Positions 1-9,325 of a stretch of DNA of 64,000 nt are shown one piece after another; position 1 is the stretch's first letter; each line of letters opens with the position of its first letter. Under the pieces are notes generated by a model. That model saw only the letters and a list, made by a program, of their open reading frames with translations, did no database searches and was not told the DNA's origin. A program made the translations under genes and the position numbers. The stretch is from Phycisphaerae bacterium (GTDB lineage Bacteria; Planctomycetota; Phycisphaerae; UBA1845). Location of the stretch: contig JANQQK010000060.1 in NCBI GenBank assembly GCA_028289375.1, positions 1 to 64,000 of the forward strand, in the 5' to 3' direction.

Positions 1-35
1 AGCGCAAATGCGCGAAAACCACTTTACGTCAGGGG

Positions 36-692
36 TTATGAAACCGCTTCTACGCTATCGGCAGTGGCGACACTCGGAACCGAATTCGTTGCTGTGGGAT
101 ACAGCCAGTAGTCGTCTCCGTCTCCGCCGGCCGACGCAGGTTGGTGATATGCAGCCTTATACCATTCATTCTCGCTCGGGATGAAGAAGTCCGCACCCAT
201 CATGCGCGTTTCTGACAGGCCGTCACTGATCAAGTATGCCCCAGACTCAGTGGTTGAAGAACTCTGGGAGCCACTGGGCTGCCCGTTCTGCAGCCAATTG
301 ACGAAGCGCATGGCATCAAGATAAGAAACGTAATTGACCGGTTTGTCTTCCATATTGGGCTTCGTGGAGTACGCAAAACTACCACTCATGCCAGTTCGCA
401 CAATTCCGCCGCGTGGATTTGATTCCATATTGGGCGAGAATAAGCCGTTCGAGTCTGTCGAGGCAACAGCGTTCAAGAACTCAACATACTGTGCGTTTGT
501 AACTTCATTTCTTGAAATAAGATATGTTTCCTCAACAGTCCCGATCGTGTCGATCAAGCCTGTGTTGAGTGGATCGGGAGGATTGCCGGGGTTTCCGACT
601 ATTGCCCATTCGAAACTGACTTCAGCATATACTACCGAGGCGATCAGTGCCGAGACGCCCAACGCAAGCGGAGTAAACTTGTTTCCCACCAC
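36..692 (-). CDS. Truncated FGE/SUMF1-like exported protein
   Basis: The first GTG at 692 is chosen because an AGGAGG lies six bases upstream; the longer TTG start at 713 would place that Shine-Dalgarno inside the gene. The product (218 aa) opens with a signal peptide (hydrophobic stretch ending SVVYA) and continues into a formylglycine-generating-enzyme-like fold, seen in ISRNEVTNAQYVEFLNAV, KPVNYVSYLDAMRFVNWL and PSENEWYKAAYH. Family members continue for about 100 residues with a GNVWEW motif and an RGG-S segment; here a TAA follows EAVS, so the C-terminal half is missing. The gene is AT-richer than its neighbours. It may be a frameshifted or decayed copy, or the rest may lie beyond the window edge in another frame. 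A catalytic role is unlikely. Confidence 0.6.
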   Translation of the reverse strand: MVGNKFTPLALGVSALIASVVYAEVSFEWAIVGNPGNPPDPLNTGLIDTIGTVEETYLISRNEVTNAQYVEFLNAVASTDSNGLFSPNMESNPRGGIVRTGMSGSFAYSTKPNMEDKPVNYVSYLDAMRFVNWLQNGQPSGSQSSSTTESGAYLISDGLSETRMMGADFFIPSENEWYKAAYHQPASAGGDGDDYWLYPTATNSVPSVATADSVEAVS

Positions 693-877
693 CTCAGTCC
701 TCCTTGCCCACAACTAGGCTAAACTACTCAATAGTATTGGGGTTGCTAATCAGCCCGCATCGGTCGTCTAAAGACTTGAAGAGAACCGAGGGAGCGCAGT
801 ATGGAGTGCAATCGCTTGAAAATCAAGTGATTTTTCCGGGCATGGTCGGGTCATGTTTATCAACAAAATTACTGAAA

Positions 878-2380
878 TTACTCAATCCGCCACAGAGTGC
901 CGTCGGGGCGGTCTTCCAAGGTGACGCCGGCGGCGGCGAGCTGGTCGCGGATGGAATCTGATATCTCGAATTGCTTGGCTTTGCGCGATTGGGCGCGGGC
1001 GTCGATGAGGATGGCCATCAGTTTGCCGACGAGTTCGTCGTCGCCGCCCTTGGCCGACTCGGGACGGGTGCGGAACAGGCCCAGCAGTTGGCCCATGCGC
1101 ATGAGTTCGCGGGTGGCGGCGATGGCGGTCTGTTTGGCGACTACGTTGTCTTCGGTTTCGAGTTTGTTTTCCTCGATGAAGCGGTTCGTGCGGTTGGCGA
1201 AGTCGAACAGCGTGGCGATGGCAGCGGCTGTGTTGAAGTCGTCGTCCATCACTTCGACGAAGCGGGCGGCGAAGGTGTCGACCTCTTTGGCGAAGTCGGC
1301 GTCGGTCTTTTCGGCGGACTTCCATTCATCTTCGGAGTCGGCGGGCGTGGCGAACAGGTCGGTGCCGGTGACGCGTTCGATGCGTTCGAAGAGGCGGTGG
1401 AAAGTAGCGAGGCCTTTCTTCTTGGCGTCGAGTTCGCCGTCGGAGAATTCGATGGGGCGGCGGTAGTGGGTGGAGATGACGAAGTAGCGCAGCTGTTCGC
1501 CGGTGAATTGGCTTAGCAGGTGGCTGAGGGTCATCTTCTTGAGGGCGTCCTGCATTTCCGTGTCGGACTTGCTGATCTTCTTGGTGTTAAAACGCGTCAG
1601 GCCATGGTGAAGCCAATACTTGACGAAGGTCTTGCAGGTGGCGGACTCGGCTTGGGCGATTTCGTTTTCGTGGTGGGGGAAGATGAGGTCCATGCCGCCG
1701 CCGTGGATGTCGAACGTGTCGCCGAGGTAGCGGGTGGACATGGCGGAGCATTCGATGTGCCAGCCTGGTCGGCCTTTGCCCCATGGCGAGTCGTAGATGA
1801 CGGAGTCGGGTTCTTCGGGTTTGGCGGCTTTCCAGAGGGCGAAGTCGCCGGGGTTTCGTTTGGTTTGGCCGACGACGTCGCGGTGTTCGGTCTGGTCTTC
1901 GATCTTGCGGTTGGAGAGTTTGCCGTAGTCGTCGTCTCTGGTGACATCGAAGTAGACATCGCCGCCGGACACGTAGGCAACATCGTTGTCGATGAGGGTC
2001 TGGATGTTGTCGCAGATGTCTTTGATGTGCTCGCTGGCCTTGGGCATGATGTCGATGGAGTCGATGCCGAGGGCGTTCATGGCGGCGAGGTAGTTGTCGA
2101 GCACGCGGTTGGCGAGTTCGGGGACGGTCGTGTTCTGCGCTTCGGCTTCGATGATGAGTTTGTCGTCGACGTCGGTGACGTTGATGACGAAGGTGACGTC
2201 GTAGCCTCGGTATTGGAGGTAGCGCTTGATGCAGTCGAAGATGATGGGTCCGACGGCGTGGCCTATGTGGGACGGCTTGTAGACGGTCGGGCCACAGAGG
2301 TAGATGCCGACCCTGGGCGGGCTGAGCGGTTCGAAAGGCTCTTTCTGGTGGGTGAGCGTGTTGTAGACGCGGATGGCCAT
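878..2380 (-). CDS. cysS: Cysteine--tRNA ligase
   Basis: Class I aminoacyl-tRNA synthetase that charges tRNA-Cys in the cytoplasm; 500 aa, close to the usual 460-500. The start is the ATG at 2380 (AIRVYNTLT), preceded by AGGAAA; the upstream in-frame extension has no family similarity. The zinc and HIGH region reads [15 protein letters not shown]; further zinc ligands are in [10 protein letters not shown] and HHENEIAQ, and the KMSKS signature is present as KKISKSD. The C-terminal helical region ends in [10 protein letters not shown], the normal end of the family. It lies downstream of ispF on the same strand with a 197-bp gap holding a hairpin. This is almost certainly the housekeeping enzyme. 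Confidence 0.97.
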   Translation of the reverse strand: MAIRVYNTLTHQKEPFEPLSPPRVGIYLCGPTVYKPSHIGHAVGPIIFDCIKRYLQYRGYDVTFVINVTDVDDKLIIEAEAQNTTVPELANRVLDNYLAAMNALGIDSIDIMPKASEHIKDICDNIQTLIDNDVAYVSGGDVYFDVTRDDDYGKLSNRKIEDQTEHRDVVGQTKRNPGDFALWKAAKPEEPDSVIYDSPWGKGRPGWHIECSAMSTRYLGDTFDIHGGGMDLIFPHHENEIAQAESATCKTFVKYWLHHGLTRFNTKKISKSDTEMQDALKKMTLSHLLSQFTGEQLRYFVISTHYRRPIEFSDGELDAKKKGLATFHRLFERIERVTGTDLFATPADSEDEWKSAEKTDADFAKEVDTFAARFVEVMDDDFNTAAAIATLFDFANRTNRFIEENKLETEDNVVAKQTAIAATRELMRMGQLLGLFRTRPESAKGGDDELVGKLMAILIDARAQSRKAKQFEISDSIRDQLAAAGVTLEDRPDGTLWRIE

Positions 2381-2476
2381 GGCGGTGCTTTTCCTGCTGA
2401 AATCGTCGAATCGGTTACCAAGTTGAGCGATGCCTTGGGTGTAGCGATCGGGGCGGACTATAGCGGGTCGTGTTCC

Positions 2477-2497
2477 CGTCACCCACAAGGGGTGACG
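2477..2497. repeat. Short perfect hairpin between ispF and cysS
   Basis: CGTCACCC (2477-2484) and GGGTGACG (2490-2497) form an eight-base perfect inverted repeat with a five-base loop, in the gap between ispF and cysS. No T-run follows on either strand, so it is not a classic terminator. The form resembles small dispersed palindromic repeats found in planctomycete genomes, but only one copy was noticed in this window. Confidence 0.35.
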
Positions 2498-2577
2498 CTA
2501 CAGAGTACGGGCATTGCTCGTGGGAGGCATGATAGCGAAGCGGGCGGCAGATTGGTAGGCGAGCCGTTCGGTTCGAT

Positions 2578-3060
2578 CTAGGCGGGATTGAGCATGACGG
2601 CGGTGGTGCAGGCGATGCCGTGGCCTATGCCGATTGGGCCTAGGCCTTCGTTGGTTTTGGCTTTGATATTGACGGCGGATGGGTCGAGCTTGAGCAGGGC
2701 GGCCACGCTTTCGCGGATGGCGGGTTTGTGGGGTTTGAGCTTGGGGCGTTCGGCGTGGATGTTGATGTCGATGTTGACGATCGTGTAGCCGGCAGCGTTG
2801 ACCTTGGCGAGGACGTCGGCAAGGAGGACTGTGCTGTCGGCGTCCTTGAATTTCGGGTCGGTGTCCGGGAAGTGTTCGCCGATGTCGCCGAGGCCGGCAG
2901 CACCGAGGAGGGCGTCGGTGATTGCGTGCAGCACGACGTCGCCGTCGGAGTGGCCGAGGAGGCCTGTGTGGTGATCGATCTTGACACCGCCGAGGATGAG
3001 CGGGCGGCCTTCGACGAGGCGGTGGATGTCGTAACCGAGGCCAATGCGTGGGGCGGTCAT
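2578..3060 (-). CDS. ispF: 2-C-methyl-D-erythritol 2,4-cyclodiphosphate synthase
   Basis: Cyclises 4-diphosphocytidyl-2-C-methylerythritol 2-phosphate with release of CMP in the MEP pathway of isoprenoid synthesis. The 160-residue product has the expected size and motifs: GLGYDIHRL near the N terminus (metal ligands D and H), [18 protein letters not shown], and the C-terminal [15 protein letters not shown]. The ATG at 3060 has GGAGA upstream; a longer frame back to 3123 adds unrelated residues. It is divergent from the ArsC-like gene with 75 bp between the starts, so the two probably have separate promoters in that gap. The MEP pathway is usual in this phylum. Confidence 0.96.
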   Translation of the reverse strand: MTAPRIGLGYDIHRLVEGRPLILGGVKIDHHTGLLGHSDGDVVLHAITDALLGAAGLGDIGEHFPDTDPKFKDADSTVLLADVLAKVNAAGYTIVNIDINIHAERPKLKPHKPAIRESVAALLKLDPSAVNIKAKTNEGLGPIGIGHGIACTTAVMLNPA

Positions 3061-3135
3061 GGCGAATCTCCGTTTGGGCGCGGAATTCGTGGGATTAGGA
3101 TGGACGCTCTGCCGGCGAGTCATACACTACGCGGC

Positions 3136-3618
3136 ATGAGCGATCAAATCGGGGTTCTGTTTTTGTGCACAGCCAACAGCTGCCGGTCGCAGATGGCCGA
3201 GGCGTTGCTGCGCGAGGTTGGCGGGAAGCGGTTCAAGGCGATGAGCGCGGGGGCGACGCCATGTGGATACATCCATCCGCTTGCAATAGCGACGATGGAG
3301 AAGATGGGCGTGTCGATGGATGGCCAGCGATCCAAGGGGCTGGAGGAATTCGCCGACGTGAAAGTGGATGTGGCCATCACGGTGTGCGAGGCGGCGGCGA
3401 AAGAGGCGTGTCCGACGTGGCCTGGGGCGACGGGGTTCGTGAACTGGGGGCTGCCGGATCCGGCTGGTTTCAACGGGACCGATGAGCAGCGGCTGGAGTT
3501 TGCGGTGCTGGTGGCGAAGCGGATCAAGGCGAAGGTGGCGGCGTTGGTCATGCTGGACTTCGACAAGCTCTCGGCGGGTGAATTGCTGCGGGAAATTGCG
3601 GCGCTGAAGGAACTGTAG
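3136..3618 (+). CDS. Arsenate reductase-like low-molecular-weight protein tyrosine phosphatase family protein
   Basis: A 160-residue protein of the thioredoxin-coupled ArsC family. The P-loop is LCTANSCRS with nucleophile C11, a second Cys C16 and R17 (the C-x5-R signature), and the DP loop is WGLPDPAG with D108 as probable general acid. Two more cysteines, C84 and C92 in the ITVCEAAAKEAC segment, match the pair that relays the disulfide in Staphylococcus-type ArsC, though the spacing is one residue longer. This favours arsenate reduction over tyrosine phosphatase activity. No ArsR, ArsB or Acr3 gene is adjacent, so it is not in a recognisable arsenic operon. The ATG at 3136 is used; the track frame runs much further upstream without sense. 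Confidence 0.85.
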   Translation: MSDQIGVLFLCTANSCRSQMAEALLREVGGKRFKAMSAGATPCGYIHPLAIATMEKMGVSMDGQRSKGLEEFADVKVDVAITVCEAAAKEACPTWPGATGFVNWGLPDPAGFNGTDEQRLEFAVLVAKRIKAKVAALVMLDFDKLSAGELLREIAALKEL

Positions 3619-3766
3619 GTCGGCGGGCGTTGCTCACATCTCCATTTGACTGATTCTTGAAATCAACAACGTGCGTTTCCGGTGCGGGCGGTTCGACGAC
3701 ATCGATGGCGACATGGTTCTCGGCGATGGCGTGACGTTCAACGCGAAAGAGTCGGGACCAGTCTGA

Positions 3767-4609
3767 TCAGGGAATTGGTGACAGGCGGAGGTCGTACAGC
3801 GGCGATGGTCTGTCCAGGCGGTTGAGAATCGGCAAGGGCTGATCGAGAACGAGGCTGGTGACGTCGGACAGGGGGCGGATCTGGTAGTACGTGTCGGCGA
3901 TGGTTTTGTCGAGTTGGGACGGCATGCATCGGCAGATGACGGTGATGGGATTTCGGCCTTCATCGAGATAGACCCACGGGCCCATCGGAACCGGGCCGTC
4001 GGCCAGGATGCGCGGGACGATCAGGTTGGGGTGTTCATTTACGGGTGGTTCGACGTGATGACGGCGGTGTGTGGCGGGTTCGGTGTTGGCTGCCGATTCC
4101 GATTCGAGCGACTGGGCGACGAATGCCTGCACCAATTGATCGTCGTCGCCAAGAATCTCCCAGATGACCGGTGCGCCGGACGTGTCGAGCGTCATCCGAA
4201 GCGCACGCGCGTGCAACTCTTGGCTGTCACTCGCCAGGTAAAACCAGACATAGGTGATCTGGGGATGGGTTTGACCATGGAGCGTGATGTTTGATTCATG
4301 GACGTAGGCGGTTGGCTCGTTGGGTTGGCTATTTGTCGGTGGGTCGACGGGCACGAGGTAGCCTGCGAGATCGGTCGAGGTGGTTTCGTGCACGATCAGC
4401 GGCGCGAGGGCGGACCACATCTCATTGTCGCGATGGTCGCGCGGTTTGAAGAGGTTGGCTGAGGCGAGGATGCGCGATTGCTGGTCGTAAATACGCGCGT
4501 GTTCACGTAGATCGGGCGTTTGGCAGCCTGTGAGCAGCGTCGCCACCAGAATAGTGAGCGCGAGCTGGCAGGAGAAACGCGCTGGGAACTCGATCTGCAG
4601 CGTCATCAT
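3767..4609 (-). CDS. Predicted lipoprotein of unknown function
   Basis: A 280-residue protein with a signal peptide ending in a lipobox (LLTGC), so it should be a lipid-anchored envelope protein. I do not recognise the family. The mature part has no repeats or evident catalytic motif; the middle (about 165-190) is rich in Glu, Ser and His and is probably a linker. Two adjacent ATG codons (4609 and 4606) are both possible starts; the frame extends to a TTG at 4627, which lies in the terminator hairpin of the upstream gene. No strong ribosome binding site is visible. The 148 bases downstream (3619-3766) hold no gene I can support. Confidence 0.75.
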   Translation of the reverse strand: MMTLQIEFPARFSCQLALTILVATLLTGCQTPDLREHARIYDQQSRILASANLFKPRDHRDNEMWSALAPLIVHETTSTDLAGYLVPVDPPTNSQPNEPTAYVHESNITLHGQTHPQITYVWFYLASDSQELHARALRMTLDTSGAPVIWEILGDDDQLVQAFVAQSLESESAANTEPATHRRHHVEPPVNEHPNLIVPRILADGPVPMGPWVYLDEGRNPITVICRCMPSQLDKTIADTYYQIRPLSDVTSLVLDQPLPILNRLDRPSPLYDLRLSPIP

Positions 4610-4625
4610 GTCGGGATTGTAGGCC

Positions 4626-4669
4626 AAAACGCGAGGCTGACACGTCGCTGTGACGGCCAGCCTCGCGTT
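4626..4669 (-). terminator. Rho-independent terminator of the His-rich DUF1579 gene
   Basis: AACGCGAGGCTG (4628-4639) pairs perfectly with CAGCCTCGCGTT (4658-4669), a 12-bp stem. Read on the minus strand the stem is followed by a short T-run (GTTTTGG). It lies 30 bases past the stop of the 4699-5418 gene and just before the lipoprotein start. Confidence 0.8.
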
Positions 4670-4698
4670 CTTAGCGGTAATGAGTGGCTGCAGGCAAG

Positions 4699-5418
4699 TC
4701 AGCCGCCCGCGACGCGCGTGACGGTGAAGTCCATTTGGAGTTTCTCATCCGCGCCGGCTCGTTTCTCGTACATCTTGAAGCTGTACTTGTTGTCGTTGAT
4801 GACCTTGATCACGGTTCTTGTCGGCGTGTGGGTGCCTTTGGCTGCATCAAACATCTTGCCGGTGTGCGTAAACACTTTGCCGGAGTCGTCGCACGTGCCC
4901 GACGCCTGCGACGTGGTCGTGCTCATGTTGTCAATCCACGTCGAGACAAAGCGCTGCTTGGCATTGTCGTAGCCAAGAACTTCCATGCCGTGGAAATCCT
5001 CGGGCCCGAACGGATTCGGTCCGTGCCATCGCGACACGAGAAAACGACCGCCCATGTCGAGCTTCGCATCGACGGTTCCGGTGATTTCCATCGGGGGCAT
5101 GTCGCCTTCGCCGTACATCTTGGCGACATAGTCCCATTTGCCTTCAAAAAATCGGAGATGTTTGTGGTGCTGTCCTGGCGTGGCATGCTTGATTCTGGCC
5201 ATCATTTCTTTTTGCATTTCCGGCGTCATTTCGGGCATGCCGCCGTGGGCGTGATCGTGCTTGCCGTGTTCATGATCGTGATGACCGTGGTCGTGATCGT
5301 GATGCTTGTGGTCATGATTGTGGTCATGCTTGTGGTCGTGCTGGGCAACGGCAGTGGTGGTGCACCAAGCCAGCAACGCGAGGGCGGCCAATGCATAATG
5401 GGTCACGTGACGGTTCAT
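4699..5418 (-). CDS. Exported DUF1579-like protein with His-rich N-terminal segment
   Basis: The 239-residue product starts with a signal peptide (ending TTTAVA) followed by a run of about 35 residues containing 17 histidines interleaved with Asp and Lys, then a Met-rich linker and a domain resembling DUF1579 (for example HLRFFEGKWDYVAKMY, DMGGRFLVSRWHG and TWIDNMSTTT). DUF1579 proteins are small beta-barrel-like proteins without a settled function. The His tract would bind transition metals such as zinc, nickel or copper and suggests metal buffering in the periplasm; that is inference. It is monocistronic, ending in a good terminator. Confidence 0.8.
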   Translation of the reverse strand: MNRHVTHYALAALALLAWCTTTAVAQHDHKHDHNHDHKHHDHDHGHHDHEHGKHDHAHGGMPEMTPEMQKEMMARIKHATPGQHHKHLRFFEGKWDYVAKMYGEGDMPPMEITGTVDAKLDMGGRFLVSRWHGPNPFGPEDFHGMEVLGYDNAKQRFVSTWIDNMSTTTSQASGTCDDSGKVFTHTGKMFDAAKGTHTPTRTVIKVINDNKYSFKMYEKRAGADEKLQMDFTVTRVAGG

Positions 5419-5606
5419 GTGCGCGTCCTTTCAAAAAACACACTCTGTTGACGCACCGCCAAACACAGCGGTGCCGAGTCGAGCATCGCCCACTGTAAGC
5501 GTTAGGTTGTTGTTAGGTCAATGTGCGGGTGCACGAATTTGCAGATTTTTTCGGACCTTGGATGCAGTATGACTGGACGTTCCGGAATCGGCGATGCGTT
5601 GTAAGT

Positions 5607-6365
5607 TCAGTCGGATTGGGTGTTTAGACCCTGTTCACGCATCAGTTTTCCGACGTTGCGGCGTTTGGGGAACCCGCCGGTGCGCTGGGCCATGATGGCG
5701 GACCAGCGTGGTTCGGTCGGGTGCATGCCGTGCTCTTCGAAGTAGGCGGACATGAGCCCGTCGTAGGCTTGGATGAGTTCGCGGAGCTCGTCGTCTGAGC
5801 GGTAGCGTTCGCGATGCCAGATGGCGTCGAGTGGCAGGCGCAGTTTGGGTTCGCGCTTTTCCGCCGGCCAACCGAGGCAGAGACCTGAGAGAGGGAAGAC
5901 GTGGTCGGGGAGTTGGAGGGCGTCACGGACATCGTGCGGGTGGTTGCGCATGGCGCCGATCATGCAGATGCCGAGGCCAACGGACTCAGCCGCGATGGCG
6001 ATGGTCTGCATGACGAGGGCGGTGTCGACGATGGCGACGACGGCGGCTTCGGTGATGCCGAAGTCGGACTCGGTGTCGTGCATGTCGTTGCAGAGTTTGA
6101 GTTTGTGCATGTCGGCACAGCAGGCGAGAAAGGCGGCGGACTGGTGAATCTGCTGCTGATCGGCGCAGAGCTTGGCGAGGTGCGTCTTGTGGTCGGGTTC
6201 GGTGATGGAGATGACGGTGTAGGCCTGCATGTTGGAGGAGGTGGATGCACGGGTGCCGGCTTCGATGAGCGTCTGGAGCAGGTCGTCGGCGATGGGTTCG
6301 TCTGTGAACTTGCGGACGGAGATGTGTCCGTGGATGACGTCGAGTGTGGAGCGGTGTTCGGACAT
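5607..6365 (-). CDS. Nitroreductase family FMN-dependent oxidoreductase
   Basis: A 252-residue protein of the NfsA/FRP-like nitroreductase group. The FMN-binding N terminus reads ISVRKFTDEPI and the next helix contains the phosphate-contacting ASTSSNMQAYTV. The middle segment GLGICMIGAMRN and LSGLCLGWPAEKREPK (the GxP/GWP region) are also typical. The C-terminal 50 residues are the extension seen in NfsA-type enzymes. The natural substrate cannot be told from sequence; flavin or quinone reduction with NAD(P)H is the family activity. It starts 10 bp after the metG stop on the same strand, so it is probably co-transcribed with metG. Confidence 0.9.
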   Translation of the reverse strand: MSEHRSTLDVIHGHISVRKFTDEPIADDLLQTLIEAGTRASTSSNMQAYTVISITEPDHKTHLAKLCADQQQIHQSAAFLACCADMHKLKLCNDMHDTESDFGITEAAVVAIVDTALVMQTIAIAAESVGLGICMIGAMRNHPHDVRDALQLPDHVFPLSGLCLGWPAEKREPKLRLPLDAIWHRERYRSDDELRELIQAYDGLMSAYFEEHGMHPTEPRWSAIMAQRTGGFPKRRNVGKLMREQGLNTQSD

Positions 6366-6375
6366 GGTGTTGTTC

Positions 6376-8094
6376 TTATGATGCGATCAGTTCCTCGGGG
6401 TCGAGTTTCTTGACGAGGAATTGGGGTTCGCCGAGGGCGTGGCCATCGGGGAGTTGGTCGGTGGCGGAGGACCACTGGATCGCGTCGTCGTCGAGTTGGA
6501 GCATGTCGCGGCATTTTGCGGCGATGTGCGGGAGGAAGGGGGCGATGATGGTCGTGAGGGCGCGGGTGGTCTGGCAGCAGACGTTGATGGCTCGGCCACA
6601 GGCGTCCATGTCGGTCTTTCGTGAGCGGAACGGGGCGGTGGTGTCGAAGTAGGCGTTGGCGTCGCGGGCGAGTTGCATGGCGCGGTTGAGCGCGGATTTG
6701 AACTTGCAGGCTTCGAGGTCTGCGGCGACTTCGTCGGCGGCGGTCTTGCAACGGGCAATCTGTTCGTTGTCGATGTCTTCGCGGGTGCCGGCCGGTGGCA
6801 CTTTGCCGTCGAAGTATTTGTGGGCGAAGGTGAAGGATCGGTTGACGAAGTTGCCAAGGGCTGCGAGCAGTTCGGTGTTGTTGCGATTCAGGAAGTCTTC
6901 AAAGTCGAAGGCGGTGCGCCCTCCCTCGGGTGCATTGGCGGTGAGGTAGTAGCGTAGCGGATCGGGGTCGAAGTCGTTGAGGTATTCCTCGATCCAGACG
7001 GCGGTGCCGCGCGACTTGCTGATTTTCTCCTCTTCCTTGCCGGGGAACTTGATGTTGAGAAACGCGTTGGCGACGACGTTTTCGGGCAGTTGGTATTCGC
7101 CTTCGTCGCCCTGGATATTCTCGGAGTTGTGCGTGGCGAGCAGCATGGCCGGGAACGTCAAGGCGTGGAAGACGATGTTGTCCTCGCCGATGAAGTTGAC
7201 GACCTTGCACTCCGGGTTCTTCCACCAGTTCTGATAGGCCTCCCAGCCTTCGCCGAGGTTTTCGCAGAGTTTGGCGGTGAATGAAACGTAGCCAATGGGT
7301 GCGTCGAACCAGACGTAGAGGGCTTTGCCTTTGGCATCGGGGTCGTCGAGCGGCACGGGGACGCCCCATTCGAGGTCGCGCGTCATTGCGCGTTCGGGGA
7401 GGCCTTCATCGATCTGGCCAAGGACGAAGTTGACGACAGTGGGTCGCCAGTCTTTGCGTTTGGATTCCAGCCATTCGGCGAGCTTGGGTTGAAGCTGATC
7501 GAGGCGGAGATACCAGTGGACGGTTTCGCGTGGTTCGGGTGTGGTGCCGGTCATCGTGCTGACGGGGTTGATCAGTTCGAGGGCGTCGAGACTTGCGCCG
7601 CAGCTTTCGCACTGATCGCCAAAGGCGTTGTCGGACTTGCACTTCGGACACGTTCCTTTGACAAAACGATCGGGAAGGAACTGCCTGGCTTCGACGTCGT
7701 ATAGTTGGCGTGTCGTTTTCTTGTTGAAGAATCCCTTCTCGTGAATGCGAAGGAACAGGTCTTGGCTTAGCTTCTCATGCAGTTCGACGTAATCGGGTTG
7801 ATGCGTGCCGCCGTAGATGTCGAATTTGATTCCGAGTCCGTCGAATGATTGCTTCTGCGACTGATTGAAATGGGCGGTGAGTTCCTCGACGGAGCGGCCT
7901 TGCTCGCGGGCGGTCTTGATGGCGGCGACGCCGTTGTCATCCGAGCCGCAGATGAATCGGACGTCCGCACCGGTGGCGCGGAGGTACCGGACGTAGATGT
8001 CGGCCGGCAGATACGCACCGGCGATGTGGCCAACGTGGAGTCTTCCATTGGAGTAGGGCAGAGCGGCGGTGATGAGGAATTGTCGGTTGGCCAT
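6376..8094 (-). CDS. metG: Methionine--tRNA ligase, short form
   Basis: Class I synthetase charging initiator and elongator tRNA-Met. The HIGH motif is HVGHIAG in the first 30 residues, the zinc knuckle is CPKCKSDNAFGDQCESCG, and the KMSKS loop is KISKSRG, followed by the usual WIEEYL. The catalytic core and anticodon-binding helical bundle are complete, but the protein (572 aa) lacks the C-terminal EMAP/Trbp111-like tRNA-binding domain of the long form (about 670 aa). ATG at 8094 is preferred over the GTG at 8103. The nitroreductase gene follows after 10 bp. Confidence 0.96.
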   Translation of the reverse strand: MANRQFLITAALPYSNGRLHVGHIAGAYLPADIYVRYLRATGADVRFICGSDDNGVAAIKTAREQGRSVEELTAHFNQSQKQSFDGLGIKFDIYGGTHQPDYVELHEKLSQDLFLRIHEKGFFNKKTTRQLYDVEARQFLPDRFVKGTCPKCKSDNAFGDQCESCGASLDALELINPVSTMTGTTPEPRETVHWYLRLDQLQPKLAEWLESKRKDWRPTVVNFVLGQIDEGLPERAMTRDLEWGVPVPLDDPDAKGKALYVWFDAPIGYVSFTAKLCENLGEGWEAYQNWWKNPECKVVNFIGEDNIVFHALTFPAMLLATHNSENIQGDEGEYQLPENVVANAFLNIKFPGKEEEKISKSRGTAVWIEEYLNDFDPDPLRYYLTANAPEGGRTAFDFEDFLNRNNTELLAALGNFVNRSFTFAHKYFDGKVPPAGTREDIDNEQIARCKTAADEVAADLEACKFKSALNRAMQLARDANAYFDTTAPFRSRKTDMDACGRAINVCCQTTRALTTIIAPFLPHIAAKCRDMLQLDDDAIQWSSATDQLPDGHALGEPQFLVKKLDPEELIAS

Positions 8095-8206
8095 GGTGGT
8101 CACGTCTCGGGGCTAGCGGGCGAATTCACGCGGACTCATCGTCTGCGTGTGATTCTACTGGCCAATACGTGCGACACAACTTGCGGAACGTGATGGCGCC
8201 GCGGAC

Positions 8207-9238
8207 CTATTGCCCACCGTCGCCGGCGGAGTCGTCCTTCTTGTCCTTGGGTTTGAACAGGTCGCCGACGCCCTTGCCGAGATCCTTGATGCCTTTGTCG
8301 ACGCCCTTGGCAGCACCTTCGAGCCCCTTGCCGATCTCTTCGCCGGTCTTCTTAAGTCCTTCACCGATGTCATCGCCGACGCGCTTGAGGTCTTCACCGG
8401 CTTTCACGGTGCCTGCGTGGAGCGACTTGAGAACGTCAGCGCTGACTTCACCCACCTTCATGACTTCGCCGCCGATGATGGTTGTGACATCGCCGACGAT
8501 CTTGATCGGCACTTCCCCGAGCTTGGCGAGCGCACCGAGGCCGCTCTTCAGTTCACCGGCGATTTCCGGTGGCAGCAGCCCGCCGGCATGGACGACGACC
8601 GACTCGAGGATGGCTTTCATGATGATGCCGGTCAGTTCCGCCATCGCCAGCCCGTTGTCGGTGTCGGTGCCGATGTCGCGGATCTCGATCTTGGGGATCG
8701 TCACGGGAATGGTGGTGAGCTTGCCGCCGATGGGAATGGTGTTCACCGAGACGTTGACATCTTCGATGATCAGATTGCTGACGACAAAGTGTTTTCCTTC
8801 GGATTGGCCTTCGGGCTTCTTGTCTTTGCCGGAGTTTGGCGATTTGAGGCGTTCGAGGTTGTCGATGATTTTCTGATAGTTGCTGCCGTTGAGCTTGCGT
8901 TCAAGGTTGAGATTTACGCCGCTCAGCCGCAATTCCGGAACCACGATGCGATCGCTGCGCAGCGTCGGTAGCGATACCGCCAGTCGACCGTCATTGAGTT
9001 GCATGAAGTGATCGTCGGTGAACCCCTCCGGATTGGTGACGTGCAGTTCGTTCAGGCCGACAGTGCCCGCGAAGATGCCGAGCTTGAAGTCGGCCAACGT
9101 CGTGGGCACGCCCAGCGCAAACGTCGCACCTTTCTCAATGCCAACCCGTGCGAGCCGATCAATCGAGTAAAAGACGATGCCGATAACCAGTGCCAGAAGC
9201 AGCACGCCTGCGAGGACAAGTCGTTTGATGAGTTTCAT
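8207..9238 (-). CDS. AsmA-like membrane-anchored protein
   Basis: A 343-residue protein with one N-terminal transmembrane helix (about 5-27) and a following region like the AsmA N terminus: VGIEKGATFALGVPTTL, then a beta-rich part with GTVGLNELHVTNPEGF and a VPELRLSGVNLNLE segment. AsmA-like proteins are envelope proteins linked to lipid transfer between membranes. From residue about 240 the sequence becomes a long amphipathic, Gly/Lys-rich helix with a repeating pattern (VGDDIGEGLKKTGEEIGKGLEG) that could lie along a membrane. The C terminus is charged. It seems to be a single-gene unit, with metG downstream after 112 bp. Confidence 0.7.
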   Translation of the reverse strand: MKLIKRLVLAGVLLLALVIGIVFYSIDRLARVGIEKGATFALGVPTTLADFKLGIFAGTVGLNELHVTNPEGFTDDHFMQLNDGRLAVSLPTLRSDRIVVPELRLSGVNLNLERKLNGSNYQKIIDNLERLKSPNSGKDKKPEGQSEGKHFVVSNLIIEDVNVSVNTIPIGGKLTTIPVTIPKIEIRDIGTDTDNGLAMAELTGIIMKAILESVVVHAGGLLPPEIAGELKSGLGALAKLGEVPIKIVGDVTTIIGGEVMKVGEVSADVLKSLHAGTVKAGEDLKRVGDDIGEGLKKTGEEIGKGLEGAAKGVDKGIKDLGKGVGDLFKPKDKKDDSAGDGGQ

Positions 9239-9325
9239 GGTGATGACCTCTTTGATTGAATGAACGAAAACCCCTCAGAGACTTGACTAAACCGCGCGGG
9301 GCGACGTGTGTCAAGCTGACTGCCG

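Noticed and set aside
1520-2581. Long plus-strand frame (353 codons) opposite cysS
   Set aside because: It is antisense to a clear cysS gene; its Val/Asp/Gly-rich composition is the mirror of the cysS codon pattern.
2560-2600. TTCGATC sequence resembling a tRNA T-loop near the ispF stop
   Set aside because: No matching acceptor or anticodon stems; it is the end of ispF.
3136-3618. An arsenic resistance operon
   Set aside because: Only the ArsC-like gene is present; neighbours are ispF and an unrelated lipoprotein.
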